This document shows, piece after piece, positions 1-10,279 of a stretch of DNA of 29,550 nt. The notes beneath the pieces were generated by a model. It worked only from the letters and a program-made list of their open reading frames with translations, had not been told where the DNA came from and searched no databases. The DNA is taken from contig NXFV01000534.1 of assembly GCA_002803225.1 (NCBI GenBank), positions 1 through 29,550 on the forward strand. Direction: 5' to 3'. Made by a program: the position numbers and the translations under genes. The stretch's first letter is position 1; the number at the start of each line of letters is the position of its first letter. This DNA is from Gamarada debralockiae. Lineage: Eukaryota > Ascomycota > Leotiomycetes > Helotiales > Hyphodiscaceae.

Positions 1-2122
1 AAGTTCTCGGACTTGAGTGGATTGCTCCACGTTCTTGAGATGGGTTCGTCTCATTCTTACCCCATTCTCTGAGCAATTTTGCCTGAAGCCAGCTGACTTG
101 ATCTAGTCGACCCAAAATCAGACACTCCCCTCTCGTCGCTACCGGAGGCCCCATGGCAAACTTGTTTATAAATCTTCATCGCCCTTGAACGTAACACCGT
201 CGCTCAGCCTTGTGGTCAAGTATCCGGCCTTCTATCTTCCTATCGCTTCTACCCACGATCTTCACCCATTGTCTGCAGTGTGGACGCCTTATCGATCATC
301 ATTCGTCTTTTCATCAGTTCACTGAAATTGAAGTCTATCACCCAATCGTTTCGGCTTTTGATCTCTGAGCGTTTTGAGAGGGAAGAGATCAAAGGCTTGA
401 TCGACTCGATGTGGCTTCGCTACGTTATATTCATTCTTGCACAATATCGTCTGCTCTATCAAGTTGATTGGTTCCGAAATGGATAGTGCGGGGATTGAGT
501 CTCCTGGGTATACCCATGCCAACTGCCGAAGAGGAGATTCTTCGACCTCAATTTTCCAAAGGTTCGGATCATGAACAGTGAAGTAGCTGGAAACATTCGC
601 ACCACAAGAGGAGACATTCCCGAGGTGTCTCGCTCAGAGAATAAACTCGTTTCACTCCCTGAGCGTCCAGTTGCCGCTTGATTGCAATGCGACCCAGAGT
701 AAAGAAGGACTAGGAGGGAGACTCAGGATATATTAAAGGATAGGCAAAGGAGGAAGAAGGAGAAGGACGGAAATTTGAAATAGCTGTCTGGAAACCGCTG
801 ATATGTCGATAGATGAACAACAGAATGGATCAACACTGGTTTCCAGGAGTACTAAGCAACCGCCATCAATTAAAATATATGCGTGTCTAATGGTCATCAA
901 GCCTATCCAATCCCTTGAAAATGCAATGTCTCTATCCTCGTTGACAAATGCCTCGTTTTGTTCGCAAATTTCCATGTTCTGCTGTCATTTGCATTCCGGG
1001 CAAAGTGAAAACGATTGACGATGCATCATAACACGGCGTTACATAAGGACGACCTTGGCAACCACAGCCTTGTCAATTTGGCCAGGACTGTTTGGGCTGT
1101 ACTGGAGGAGACGGTACAGTGTCTAGCAGAGTTCTGGATATCATTGAGATGATCAGCACAGAAGAACAAGGCGCGGCGAATACTGCTCCACAACTCCTAA
1201 CATCTCGGTTCAATACTTTTGTCAGTTGGAACGGTTTGAGGCAGTAGAACTGTATATATTGATCAAAATCTAGATAACTAAGGAAGCAAAGTAAAATCAG
1301 GGGAGTAGCAGGAAATTAAGGTCAACAAAAGCAACCTCTGAACTAAGCTCAATTCAGTAATATCCAACCAACAGCTTTCAATAAGGAAGTGTAACCTACC
1401 ACAGCTCCGTCAAATGATATTAACGGAAATTTGAGGAGAGGATCTGACAAAACATCTACTAGTCGACCCCGATTGTCTTCTGCAGCCTAAGCAAAGATAC
1501 TTGGCACTATATCTAGTTTGTATGACTTATAAAGTCTCTTTGCCTCTAAATCAATGAAAATCAAATTTATCATCACAAAATAATACGTGGAACTAAAGTA
1601 GAATTGAGTTATGATCAATTAAGTATATAACCATTTTCGGTATTCTCCCTATTCTCCTTTAGAGCTATGACCCTAGTAGCCTACCTATTCTCTCTTGGCT
1701 GCCGTTTTCACCGCCGCGTAACATCTCTGACGATGTCCTAGATGGCCTCTACCACGGTTCTCTACCACTACCTTCATCAGGGCCTTAGGGTCCACTGCCA
1801 GCACACTTTCTAAGGCTTGAGTCGCTGGATTAAGGAATGGAGGTTGGAATGATGTGGCAGATCTATATTCCTAGCTGTTTTTGTTTCATAGATATACAGT
1901 ACTAAATTTGATAGCCAGCGGTATCAGTTACTGCCTTGAAAATATATCTTAAATTAGAGATAGTATTGCTTCTAGCAGTGCTGTCCGGAGACGACTCGAT
2001 CTAAGTATAAGTACATAGAGCCGCAGTCGCAAGCATTATTTAATTCTCAACCAAATCTCACTCCCGGCACCCTGGCGCAGAAAAATAAAACTAATCAGCT
2101 AGCGAACTGGATGACCTACGAG
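1..2122. other. Gene-poor left flank
   Basis: I recognise no gene here. A TATA-like run (tttataaat) lies near 164-172. A stop-free plus-strand frame at 499-681 (61 codons, ending in TGA) reads like coding sequence and holds an ATG at 571 that would give a 36-residue peptide; it could be a terminal exon of an unseen gene. From about 1250 to 2100 the DNA is AT-rich with frequent stops in all frames and looks non-coding. Confidence 0.4.
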
Positions 2123-3171
2123 CTATCTAAATCTAGCTGCCAATAGGAATGGTAGGTGTTCGTGTTTAATAGCCACACTCAACAGCCAAAGCCGCCTCGC
2201 GGACCCTCTTTTCATCTCCCCCGGCACCCCGGCACAAAACTGCTTTATCTGCACATTCTCTCCTGGCGCCAGCTCTGCAATGAGATAATTGCACAGCAGC
2301 CCTGCCGAAAACACGACCAGGATCTCCTCGGGTGCAGCGAACTCAGTCTCGCCAGACACGACAGTATCACTTACAGTGTATATGCAGAAGGCGATCAAGT
2401 CCTCCAGCGGAGGCGGATAAGGGGAAGTGAGGATGGAGCAGATATTGGCCTCGATGTTGGCGAGCACTGCAGCGGCGATGGCGCCTTGGGTAGCATTGGA
2501 GCCGGACACGCTGGCGACGGTGGCGTTGACATATAGGGAGAGGGTGTTGGCGAAGTTGTCGAGGTATGGTGGCGGCACGGGCGAGGGCTTGATGGCGCGG
2601 GCGCGCATGTTGTGCGGATTGGGAGAGAGGACATCGGTTGGGGAACGGACGAGGTGAGAGATGGGGGGTTGGTGAGGAGGCTAAGGGCGCTGGGGATGAG
2701 GAAGAGGAAGGAGAAGAGCATGAGGTACAGGTATCTGAATCTCGGTTTTTTGCTCGGTGCTGCAGAGCTGGTTACGACGAGTGGCTTTGACGGCGCGGCT
2801 ATACCCCCACCTACAGTGAAGTTGCCTATCGTAACCGCTGAGGTCTGCCCAACCGGCGCTGACGCTATAGAGACACCAGGTGACGAGCCAGGGCGGATTG
2901 TAGTAGTCACGCCATTAATGACCGTGATAATCGTCGACGACGGCGCCACGCTCGATACCATAGCTGAAGTGGAGCTATTGCCAGACAGAGCTGACGACGA
3001 CGTCGCCGCGGAAAAAGAAGAGGAACTTGCCGTCGTGGAAACACAGCCTGGGATATTAGAACTCGAGATCATAGGCCCCCCGCCGCCTAAGCCTCCCATC
3101 ATGCCGTAGAACGTGATGTCGATACCCTCACATCCATCGGTGATATTATACTTCTGCTCGACGAGTGAATC
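2123..3171 (-). CDS. Ser/Thr-rich putative surface or secreted protein, split frame
   Basis: I do not recognise the family. Reading leftward, one frame is open from 3171 to 2395. It starts with a short stretch holding one Cys, continues through a Gly run (GGLGGGG, near 3090) and a long Ser/Thr/Ala-rich segment including SSTIITVINGVTTT, then a basic step and a hydrophobic segment (YLYLMLFSFLFLIPSALSLL, about 2735-2676). A second frame, open from about 2670 to 2123, carries a more globular sequence with NATV and NATQ glycosylation-type sites and four Cys. The first frame turns proline-rich and unnatural where the second begins, so one gene probably switches frame near 2690-2610, by an intron (for example gtacct...cttag, which lacks a clear branch point) or by a frameshift. 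At the 5' end the frame meets TAG at 3174-3172, either an acceptor or a nonsense codon. Composition suggests a wall-associated or secreted protein; the function is unknown. Confidence 0.45.
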
Positions 3172-3447
3172 CTAGTGTGGAAGAGCACCCGGGAAGGGCT
3201 GCTGGAACCATAAGAGTTAAGACGCCGAGTGAAGTTGGAGAGGACTATTTCGTATTCGATGGCATTCTTCAATCAGCCATCTACGGATGCTGTTAGTCAA
3301 GGCCCGAAGGGGAAATATTCGGCTGCTACGGGGAAGGAATTCACGGAGAAGGCGATGAATAGGAATTTTGCGGCCCTGAAGGCGAAGGAGGCGTTGCAGG
3401 GTGTGAAGATGGAGAGTGCGAATGAAGTTGCTATTGCGGCGGCATAA
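3144..3447 (+). other. Short coding-like plus-strand stretch, frame broken
   Basis: Two adjoining plus-strand frames look like protein. Frame A is open 3144-3296 and includes TIRVKTPSEVGEDYFVFDG. Frame B, with ATG at 3259 and a stop ending at 3447, gives a Lys/Ala-rich tail including KYSAATGKEFTEKAMNRNF. The switch near 3265-3290 suggests a single-base break or a missed splice. I do not recognise the product. The left end overlaps, antisense, the first codons of the Ser/Thr-rich frame on the other strand, so at most one of the two is coding there. Confidence 0.3.
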
Positions 3448-3787
3448 CATGGAACTCTGGATCCATTAGGAACGTTTTGTTCGTCTTGGGTTTGGGTTAT
3501 GGCGCGGTCTGCTAAGATATTTTGTCAGTGTTGGTATATGATATTGAGATTCACGAGTTGTAAATGAAACGGGATGCCTCGTTCCACACCTAGACTTTTG
3601 ACATTGACTTTTGTATTGTACAATTTTGTCTGCTTTTCCGGATCCGTCCAAACACTCGATCGCCCCGTTAGGCATCTTCTCTCCTCTTTCTGTATCAATC
3701 CGCATCTATATCCCCCACTCATAAATCATCAACCTCGCCATTGTTCAACAAACACCCATGCACACAATCATTCGGCCCAGTATATAC
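3448..3787. other. Intergenic space downstream of IRC22
   Basis: This stretch lies between the end of the plus-strand coding-like stretch and the stop codon of IRC22 on the other strand. It is AT-rich and probably holds the IRC22 3' untranslated region. Open frames here are short and show no protein-like composition. Confidence 0.4.
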
Positions 3788-4809
3788 CTATTCTTGCACG
3801 ACCTTAACCTTCTTGCCGCTCTTACCACTCTGAACGCGCTTAGCTGCAGGACGGTTGAGATGGCCTTCCGGAATCCAGCTCTCATCATACGCCTTCTGGG
3901 CCATAGCACCAGTCGTAACAGCTGGTCCATCAGCACCAATAACTGAAACCTGCTCCTTTGTGTCAAGTGCCTTCTTGGTACCAGTAGATGAACGCTTGGC
4001 GCCCTTTCCGCCGCGCTTCAATTGTGGGAAGAGGGTTTCGATCCAGGTCTTGTAGACGAAGTAGAGGGTACCTGCGAAGGCGGCGAGGAGGAAGAGGTAC
4101 AGGAAAATACTACATAGGCGATGTCAGTAATGAGTGCTAGGCATCGCTGATCTCGACTGAGAAGTTCGAAGGCAGGGATTGTGCCGATTGGAGGACTGGG
4201 AAGGAAATATACATTTGAGGATCAAAGATACTAGTGGCAGCCTCAACAACACTAACAGTCTCATTGAAAGCCTGAACCTGATAAACAGCACCCGCCTGAC
4301 TAGCCACAACCGCAATGATATTGAGTCTCAAATCCTGAGGATGGAGATCAGTTGTAAAGCTGAAAGGCAAAGTCTGCTTCTCGCCAGCAGGAATCTCCAC
4401 ATCGTATCTGGTATGGGTGAGGTTGCGGACCACGGCAGCAGAGGGATGAGTGCCGGGCGCCAATGGCTGCAGAGTCGAGAGCGCGCCTCCGATGACTGCG
4501 ACATTGACGGGCTCTGTCTCGTGGTTGGTGAAATCGAGGAGAGCTTGTGTCGCGTGCCCGTTTATGAGCTTCACGCCAAAGACCTCGGATTGTGGGAAGG
4601 ACGCGGAGACGGAAACTGCGAGATTGGGGGTTGTTGGAGGGGAGTCGAGCTCTTCTTCGGCAGCCTGCAGGACGGTGATGTTAGCTTTTCAATGGAGGCT
4701 GGCGCATTGCGTGGGCACTGGGTAATTGACTTACGGATTCTGGCGCAGCAAAGACGCTGGCTGCACGCAAAGCGAGAAGAGCAAGAGTGCTGTACTTGGA
4801 GAAACCCAT
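3788..4809 (-). CDS. IRC22: IRC22, translocon-associated protein alpha-like ER membrane protein
   Basis: The gene has three exons: 4809-4735, 4664-4213 and 4109-3788. The introns are 4734-4665 (gtaagt...gctaac...ctgcag) and 4212-4110 (gtatat...tactgac...gtag). Spliced length is 849 nt, or 282 residues. Residues 1-22 (MGFSKYSTLALLALRAASVFAA) form a signal peptide and the lumenal domain runs to about 175 with NLT and NET glycosylation sites. The second splice joins ..SIFDPQ to IIFLYLFLLAAFAGTLYF, the single membrane span, at the point expected for the family. A Lys/Arg-rich cytosolic tail follows, with AYDESWIPEGHLNRP near the end. The family is related to the alpha subunit of the TRAP/SSR complex at the ER translocon; the fungal protein's exact role is poorly defined. 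Without splicing, the second exon runs into an unnatural tail. Identification rests on family recall of domain order and the conserved tail. Confidence 0.88.
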
Positions 4810-5223
4810 TGTGCCGGTCGACTGTGGTGAGGAAGATGAGATGTTGTGGATGAGGAAGTTCGAAGCCAGCTCTTGTGCTCTTGAGATGTGTTCAACAATT
4901 TAGCGAGTTTTTAGCGCATTACCAGCCACCTACTCCACAATTTACGCCACTGAAATGGAGAAATCCACCTCCTGTATACCACAAGAAGCCTTTTGCAGTG
5001 ACTTGTAGGAGAGCAGTACGATTGACTCCACACCCATGGCTTCCAACGCATTAATCCAACGTATAATACATCCCAGGCTACACTCACTGGTCTTTCTTTC
5101 TCAAAGAGATCTTCGCGTCTTCGGACTTAGGTGGCACCTCCTAATATACCTCTCAGTCGCTAGGATTTTCATCCCAGCTGGAGATAATTAGGCTGTACGT
5201 CGAGGCGCCTTCATTGTGAATCC
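4810..5223. other. IRC22 upstream region
   Basis: This is the 5' flank of IRC22, which reads leftward from 4809. I see no open frame worth calling and no strong TATA box; pyrimidine-rich blocks typical of fungal promoters occur. No further function can be assigned. Confidence 0.4.
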
Positions 5224-5790
5224 TCATCGATCCGGAGCGGACGTCAAATTATTTATATTCTCCCCATTTATGTTTCCCCCTACGTCCTCTTGAAGTGGCT
5301 TCGGCCAAACCCGAGGAAATGTTCCTTCAAGTCGTACCCATACCGGTGCAAAGAGATCCGCAATTCTGGAGACTTGTCTTGTGGTACCTAGCTGCGGGTA
5401 CTTCAGAAGTGAGCACTGATCGATGTTATCCCAAAAGGCTTGAATATCGCCCATTACCTTATCTCCCTCTGGCGTTGACTTCTGAGTGGGCTGGCAGGAT
5501 CCAAGTTTAGGCCCATGATGGCCACCCGGCAGCTGGCAGTCTATACCTCCGACAAGGCGATTATAAAGAACCTTGGCAGCAACAAGCGTGTATAGGATTT
5601 TTCTCCGGCTGATCTTGTTCCTCAGCATTTGTTTCATCAAGGAGTGCATTAGAGAACTCGGTTGACATTTGAAGTCAGCTTGCCGACATTCAACAGGGCT
5701 GTACTTTCCCATGGGTCCATGGGGTATGACAAGCTTTCCGCAATCTGCCGCCCCGCTTGAATGATTATGCTCGAACTCTGAGGGGAACAA
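5224..5790 (-). CDS. Unrecognised open frame, possible gene fragment
   Basis: A 188-codon minus-strand frame starts at an ATG at 5790, is open upstream to about 5850, and ends at 5224. A Lys/Arg stretch (RNKISRRKILYTLVAAKVLY) lies about a third of the way in, and later comes IQAFWDNIDQCSLLKY followed by a proline- and valine-rich tail. I cannot place it in a family. The FWDNI... segment vaguely recalls regions downstream of HET domains, and a broken HET gene lies 1.1 kb away on the opposite strand, but no diagnostic HET motif is present. It may be real, a fragment, or chance. Confidence 0.28.
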   Translation of the reverse strand: MFPSEFEHNHSSGAADCGKLVIPHGPMGKYSPVECRQADFKCQPSSLMHSLMKQMLRNKISRRKILYTLVAAKVLYNRLVGGIDCQLPGGHHGPKLGSCQPTQKSTPEGDKVMGDIQAFWDNIDQCSLLKYPQLGTTRQVSRIADLFAPVWVRLEGTFPRVWPKPLQEDVGGNINGENINNLTSAPDR

Positions 5791-5879
5791 ATGTTGTGGG
5801 AGGCCCAGAATTGTTTTCCATTCCTCGCTGATCCCGGAGCAGTCTCGGAATAGGGGCTAGGATATCCGTGTTGTATCAA

Positions 5880-6927
5880 AGGATGTCAGGAATTTAAGCC
5901 CATTTGTGTAGCCTTCATCACCTGATATCCTGCGTATCAAAAGTCTTTGGGCACGGAGATTATTTTTGCATTGGGTTGTCTCATTTCTGTGGCTTTCGGA
6001 CCATATTCCAGATGCTTCTGCGGGACGTCGAAGTTTCGAAATCTTGTTCAGAAGGTCTCGAGTCTGATATTGTGCTTTCGAATATACCTCGCCGCGTGAG
6101 ATCGCTGTCTTCCTAAAAGATGAAGGAGGTCCAGAGCTGCTCTTGAATTATCACTGGAATCGGAACAGTGTGCCTCCGCGAGTGTCTTTCAGATTCATGT
6201 ACTGAGTTCCTTTCCTTTATGGGGGCAAGCCCCCAAACCTCAAAATTTGGCGCCCTTCTCCTTGCGAAAGACTGGTCGATTTTCGTGAGCTTTGCAGCTA
6301 GACTCAGGGTGATGGTTGGTGGGTACGTTTACCGAATCAGGATCCGAAAGTTAAATCCTGATAGTAGGTGCCCATTGCGAAGAAGAGGTTCACAAAGGTG
6401 CAAACAAATTCATTCCAGCTCTTCGATTGTGGCGAGCCATTTTGGGATCGAGTTGACGCGTGACCGATCTGGTGAAGGCATTGAAGTTGTGGGCCCGGTG
6501 CGCGAGGCTGTTGGCGCATGGGATACAGCTGAAAACATTCTTCAACAGCAAGTCCAAGGCTAGAGAAATTTATGGTAATGTCTTGTCTGGCTAAGTACTC
6601 ATCTCGGAAATGGATGTAGCACAGAATGCCGTGAGTACTCAGTCCAAGATTGATCTACTCAGGCCGTATAATTATCTAGATAACATAACCTTAGTCCCTT
6701 CACCTCTTCTAGAGAGTCTGAAAAGTCTCACGAAAAGATATTTCCTAGTCGGAAGGATTCCGAGATGCGCCCGAATATCTACTGTGGCTTGTGTTGTGCA
6801 AGATACAACTGCTGACGGTCTCTGTAGCTTGATCCACTCTGCTCTCAATGTCTGTCTATATTCTGCCGAGAGGCAGATGACATTTTTCCGGACTGGATTA
6901 CTGATGGTCACTTGATTACGGTTCAGA
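5880..6927. other. Region without a supported gene
   Basis: Several short frames occur on both strands (for example plus 6168-6563 and plus 6610-6915), but none has recognisable motifs or plausible exon joins. Given the HET fossil that follows, part of the right end may be its decayed 5' region or promoter. Confidence 0.35.
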
Positions 6928-7800
6928 GTGAACCTGGTTGAAACTGCTCTCTGCTCTTTGCTACTCCACCTGCTTTTCAACGACATCCAAAGCGAGGTTG
7001 AGGTTCAGTTGGAAGTAAAGTACTGGCTTGAAGATCGAGAAGGATTCTTGTATGGTGAGAGCTCGTTCATTTCGAAGCGGCCGTTCACCCAAAGCCATGA
7101 GATCAGAAAAGGTCCCTGAATCTCGGTGTACAGCTTGGATGTCTCGGATGATACCCATGATCATTGTGAGTTATATAAACCAACTTCGAACCTGTGCTTC
7201 ACTACTGACAAACGTAGGGTCAAGCAGGGATGATGTAAGGACAGACTCCTCACAGGTTGCTGTTCTTCAATACCTCTTTGGGGGAGAAATCTAGCTGCGT
7301 CTACTTCCTCGCTGAAAAGTTGCAACAGGCAGATGCATGGATCAATGACTGCTTAAACAATCATGCAGTATGTCGATCCATCAACGAACAATGGGATTTC
7401 AATCCCAAAGTCTCATTGAAGTTGATCGTCAAGGGCCATCTCCTCGTCTACGCCGTTGCGATACCTCAACTCTTCGACAAAGAGTAAAATACATGACTCT
7501 CAGTCATTGTTGGGGAACGAAGGCCATTTGCAAGCTTGATCAGCCAGGTATCCGGAATTCGCAAAGAACATCCCGTTCGCATCTTTACCCAAGGTTTTTT
7601 CAAGACGCAATATATATTGCCGGACGCGGAGGAATCGATTACCTCTGGATCGATTCCCTCGGCATCATACTAGATAGCAAAGAAGGCCGGATAAATGAAT
7701 CAAAAACAATGGCAAGACCTACTGCCACGACGCCTGCAATATCGCATCAACGGTTCAAATGGCCTGTTCGCCAAGATTTCTGGATCTGGTCGGTATTACA
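6928..7800 (+). pseudogene. HET (heterokaryon incompatibility) domain pseudogene
   Basis: HET proteins mediate fungal allorecognition and cell death after fusion of unlike strains. Both core HET signatures are readable: YMTLSHCWG at about 7489-7515 and IDYLWIDSLGIILDSKE at about 7634-7684. Before them is the usual linker with DAWINDCLNNHAVCRS. The gene is broken. An N-terminal-like segment (6928-7119) ends in a stop in one frame; a stretch around 7220-7255 is in a second; 7257-7409 is in a third; the core from about 7410 returns to the second; after about 7700 the frame changes again at a CNIAST-like segment. A fossil intron remains at 7166-7217 (gtgagt...actgac...acgtag). Within the second signature the usual Cys of DSLCII is Gly and the usual Trp a few residues later is Arg. 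The C-terminal half is missing; a transcription factor on the opposite strand begins there. Confidence 0.78.
7166..7217 (+). other. Fossil spliceosomal intron in the HET pseudogene
   Basis: A 52-nt segment has donor gtgagt, branch-like actgac and acceptor acgtag, the standard fungal layout. The flanking frame reads ..PMII before and SSRDDVRTDSSQ after it. Retention of clean splice signals inside a frame-broken gene suggests fairly recent decay. Confidence 0.5.
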
Positions 7801-9724
7801 ACCGACGTACGTGCTCTTGCTATCCGCGCGAAGTCAGGCGAATCCGGACTGCCGTCAAGTGACTCGCCTTCTAATTCCTTTAACAAATTGTCGCGCCGCG
7901 ACGTCGATGTTGACATGTGTCTTCCCGTTTTGCCAACTTGGATGTATTCGCGTCGGACATGCCACTCTCCGAGTGGCCCGTCAGGTTTCGAGAGGAGGTT
8001 GATTGGGAAGACCTTTTTCCCCAAGTTATCGAGACTGATGTCTATCTGCAGGATCCGAGCTTCTTCAGGCGGGAGGTCGTCGGCTCCAGGCGTCTGTCCC
8101 GGTGGTAGACCGAAGGATTCCTCCTCGACCTGCATGATGCACGAGAAGACACTATATGAAAATCGAGAGTCAAAGAGGGATTCCCGGCGGTTCCAGGTCT
8201 CCAAGAGAGCGAGGGCCCGACGGCGAAGTAACGGCCAGCGGCACTTCCAGGCAACAACGTGGAGGGGTGAGATGCAGCCCATTTCGAAGGAGAACGGTAA
8301 GGTGATTTTCCCCGGCGTGGTGAGGACGTTGATGAGGCGTTCGGAAATCTCGAGCAACCTCTTGTAGTCGCCTTTGTACTTATCCCACTCTGTTTCATTA
8401 GGACTGAGAGCCATCGTGACTATTAGTTTCATGGTGAGGTATGTGGCACGAAGGAGATCCGCGCCGCCAATGTCAGTAGGTGTCCAGCTGGGGCTGCAGC
8501 GTTTTGAGAGATCTTCGAAAGCGACGTTCCATTTTTCTACCAAGGCAATTATATGGAGCTGTTCAATCTTTTGTTCTTCCGTTGCCTCTATCCAGTTCCG
8601 CGTTTCGCCAACTGGCTGGTAAAGGCTAAGTCCTGCATTAAGAAGGTCGAATAGTATAGTCCGCGCTTCGACTGTATCGTGGAACTCAAACGCACCCACA
8701 TACCGTATTTCTTCGTCCGGCTTTGAGTAGATCCCGTTAGATGGCCGGCCGAAGATCGACTTAATTACGTTAAGAGCGGCAAAGTAGGGGAAAAGCTGTG
8801 TCTCTATGTAATCTTCCTCAACGGTGTTTTTGTAGCCGGTGATGCGTTTTGTGCGCCAATGTTGGAGAATCTTGATACCGCTTTCGATGTGCATGATGCT
8901 TCTGGCTATGTCACCGCTCATAAGCTCTGCACAGATGAGAATAACACAAGCCGTAAGCGGGACAAGAACGGACTTCTCATCATTAGTCCTTCGGACCTCC
9001 TCAAGTAAGAAATGAATCGCGTTGCAATATGAAACAAAAGCAAATTTGCCCTTTTCATCATGCGTAACAATCGAGCTCATCGAGAACGGCGCCACAACAT
9101 CAATCCCCTCGGTGGCCTCGTGAATCGTACTCACGGCAATGATGGCGTGTCGGATGGCCGGCTCGCAAATGCTAAGCTGTAGCACAAGTTGGCCCCAGAA
9201 AGAGTGGCTGAAAAGACCTGACAGCTGCGGTACCGTGCAGTGGTAGAAGAATGTGATAGCTCGGCGCTCCTTGACCGAGCCAGGCAGTCGTACCAGCTGT
9301 CGCTCGGGGATCTGCAAGCCTGAAGTCGCGCCCGAAGAGCTTCTATTGTCCTTTACTGCGGGCTTTAAAGCCCGACGCACAGGGTAGCCGCCGCATTTTC
9401 GTCCTAGACTAGTGCATCTGCGGCAATAGTTTGAGCAAATATTCTTCACTCGTGGCTTCTCTTTATGTTGGCAGGACTGGGCTCCTTCGCCAACAAGCAT
9501 CGGTGCAAACTCACCTCAAACAGTCTGGTTTCCCTTCATCGCACTTAACATGCCTTGTCCTGTAGCAACAATGAACACGCGTCCACATCCATTACACGCC
9601 CACTTGGTCTAGAATCAACTCACTTGCAAGTGACACAGCCCGATCTGGTCTTTAGGACGCTCTTTCGAGTCCTCCGAGGTCCCTTTGGCGGCTGCTCGCC
9701 ATGTTGGATGATTACGAGCTCCAT
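7755..9724 (-). CDS. Zn(II)2Cys6 transcription factor with fungal-specific regulatory domain
   Basis: A nuclear DNA-binding regulator in three exons: 9724-9624, 9559-9515 and 9417-7755. Introns are 9623-9560 (gtgagt...ctacag) and 9514-9418 (gtgagt...ccgcag). The product has 602 residues. The basic N-terminus (KGPRRTRKSVLKTRSG) leads into a complete zinc cluster with Cys at 30, 33, 40, 47, 50 and 57, spacing C-x2-C-x6-C-x6-C-x2-C-x6-C. The middle region (from about residue 110, FFYHCTVPQLSGLF) resembles the Fungal_trans_2-type activation domain. The ATG at 9724 opens the frame that feeds the zinc cluster; a start at 9500 would lose the first half of the finger. Such regulators often control nearby catabolic or secondary-metabolism genes. 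The last 15 or so codons lie antisense to the HET fossil, so the C-terminus may be newly acquired. Confidence is high for the class and low for the target. Confidence 0.88.
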
Positions 9725-10279
9725 TTTGGGAAATTTTGTGGTGGGCTTGATTAAGTACAGCCAACCGCTGCGCTGCGAAGCTCGCTCTCTCTATTAATGT
9801 ATCATAAACATCCCGCGATTCTGTGGAACTTTTACATCTGTGAAGTCGTAATAGCAAGCAGAATAGTCAGCTGATTTGCTGCTGACCAGCCATTTACTGT
9901 ATCGTCAACCGAACGTGCATTTACGACGGCCTCTTCAGGCTTAGCGCCAGGACTTCTCCCGCACTAGCCCAATAATTCTCACAACCCGACGTTTCTTCGA
10001 TAGAAAACCTTCATAATAATGGCTTTTAGCTATGAGGCCACTCGGAAATTTCTGGGTCATATACGGGCGTATGCGAAAAGGTGCGGAATTAACTTCCTCG
10101 GACGAGAAGTTAACGGAATGGAGTAGCGGGAATCTTTCCTTTAATGTTATGGAGCTCCTATACATTGTTATATAAAAGCCTGTTCTCGCCATTTTTCTCA
10201 TCCATACTTCTTCCCTCAGTTACTTTCTTCAGCTCCTTCCTTTTGCCCACCATTTTACTTACCTTACACCCTATTCACA
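9725..10279. other. Divergent promoter region between regulator and hydrolase
   Basis: About 555 bp separate the regulator's start (reading left) from the hydrolase's start (reading right), so the two genes are divergently transcribed and could share control elements. The hydrolase side has a clear TATA box and a pyrimidine-rich leader (10185-10275). No gene is seen inside. Confidence 0.5.
10169..10178 (+). promoter_or_regulatory. TATA box of the hydrolase gene
   Basis: The sequence tatataaaag lies about 100 bp upstream of the hydrolase ATG at 10280 and is followed by a pyrimidine-rich tract, a common arrangement for inducible fungal genes. Confidence 0.55.

Noticed and set aside
4110..4142. 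Coding-like minus-strand reading (LITDIAYVV) just before IRC22 exon 3, suggesting frameshifts
   Set aside because: It lies inside the second intron, which has proper donor, branch and acceptor; splicing restores the family's expected junction, so no frameshift is needed.
4179..4853. Long plus-strand frame of 224 codons
   Set aside because: It is the shadow of IRC22 exons 1 and 2, which have a complete, phase-consistent gene model.
7759..8367. Plus-strand 202-codon frame continuing the HET region
   Set aside because: Beyond about 7800 it is antisense to the regulator's coding exon and shows no HET features.
9615..9857. Minus-strand 80-codon frame upstream of the regulator
   Set aside because: It overlaps exon 1 of the regulator in a different frame; the frame starting at 9724 gives the correct zinc cluster.
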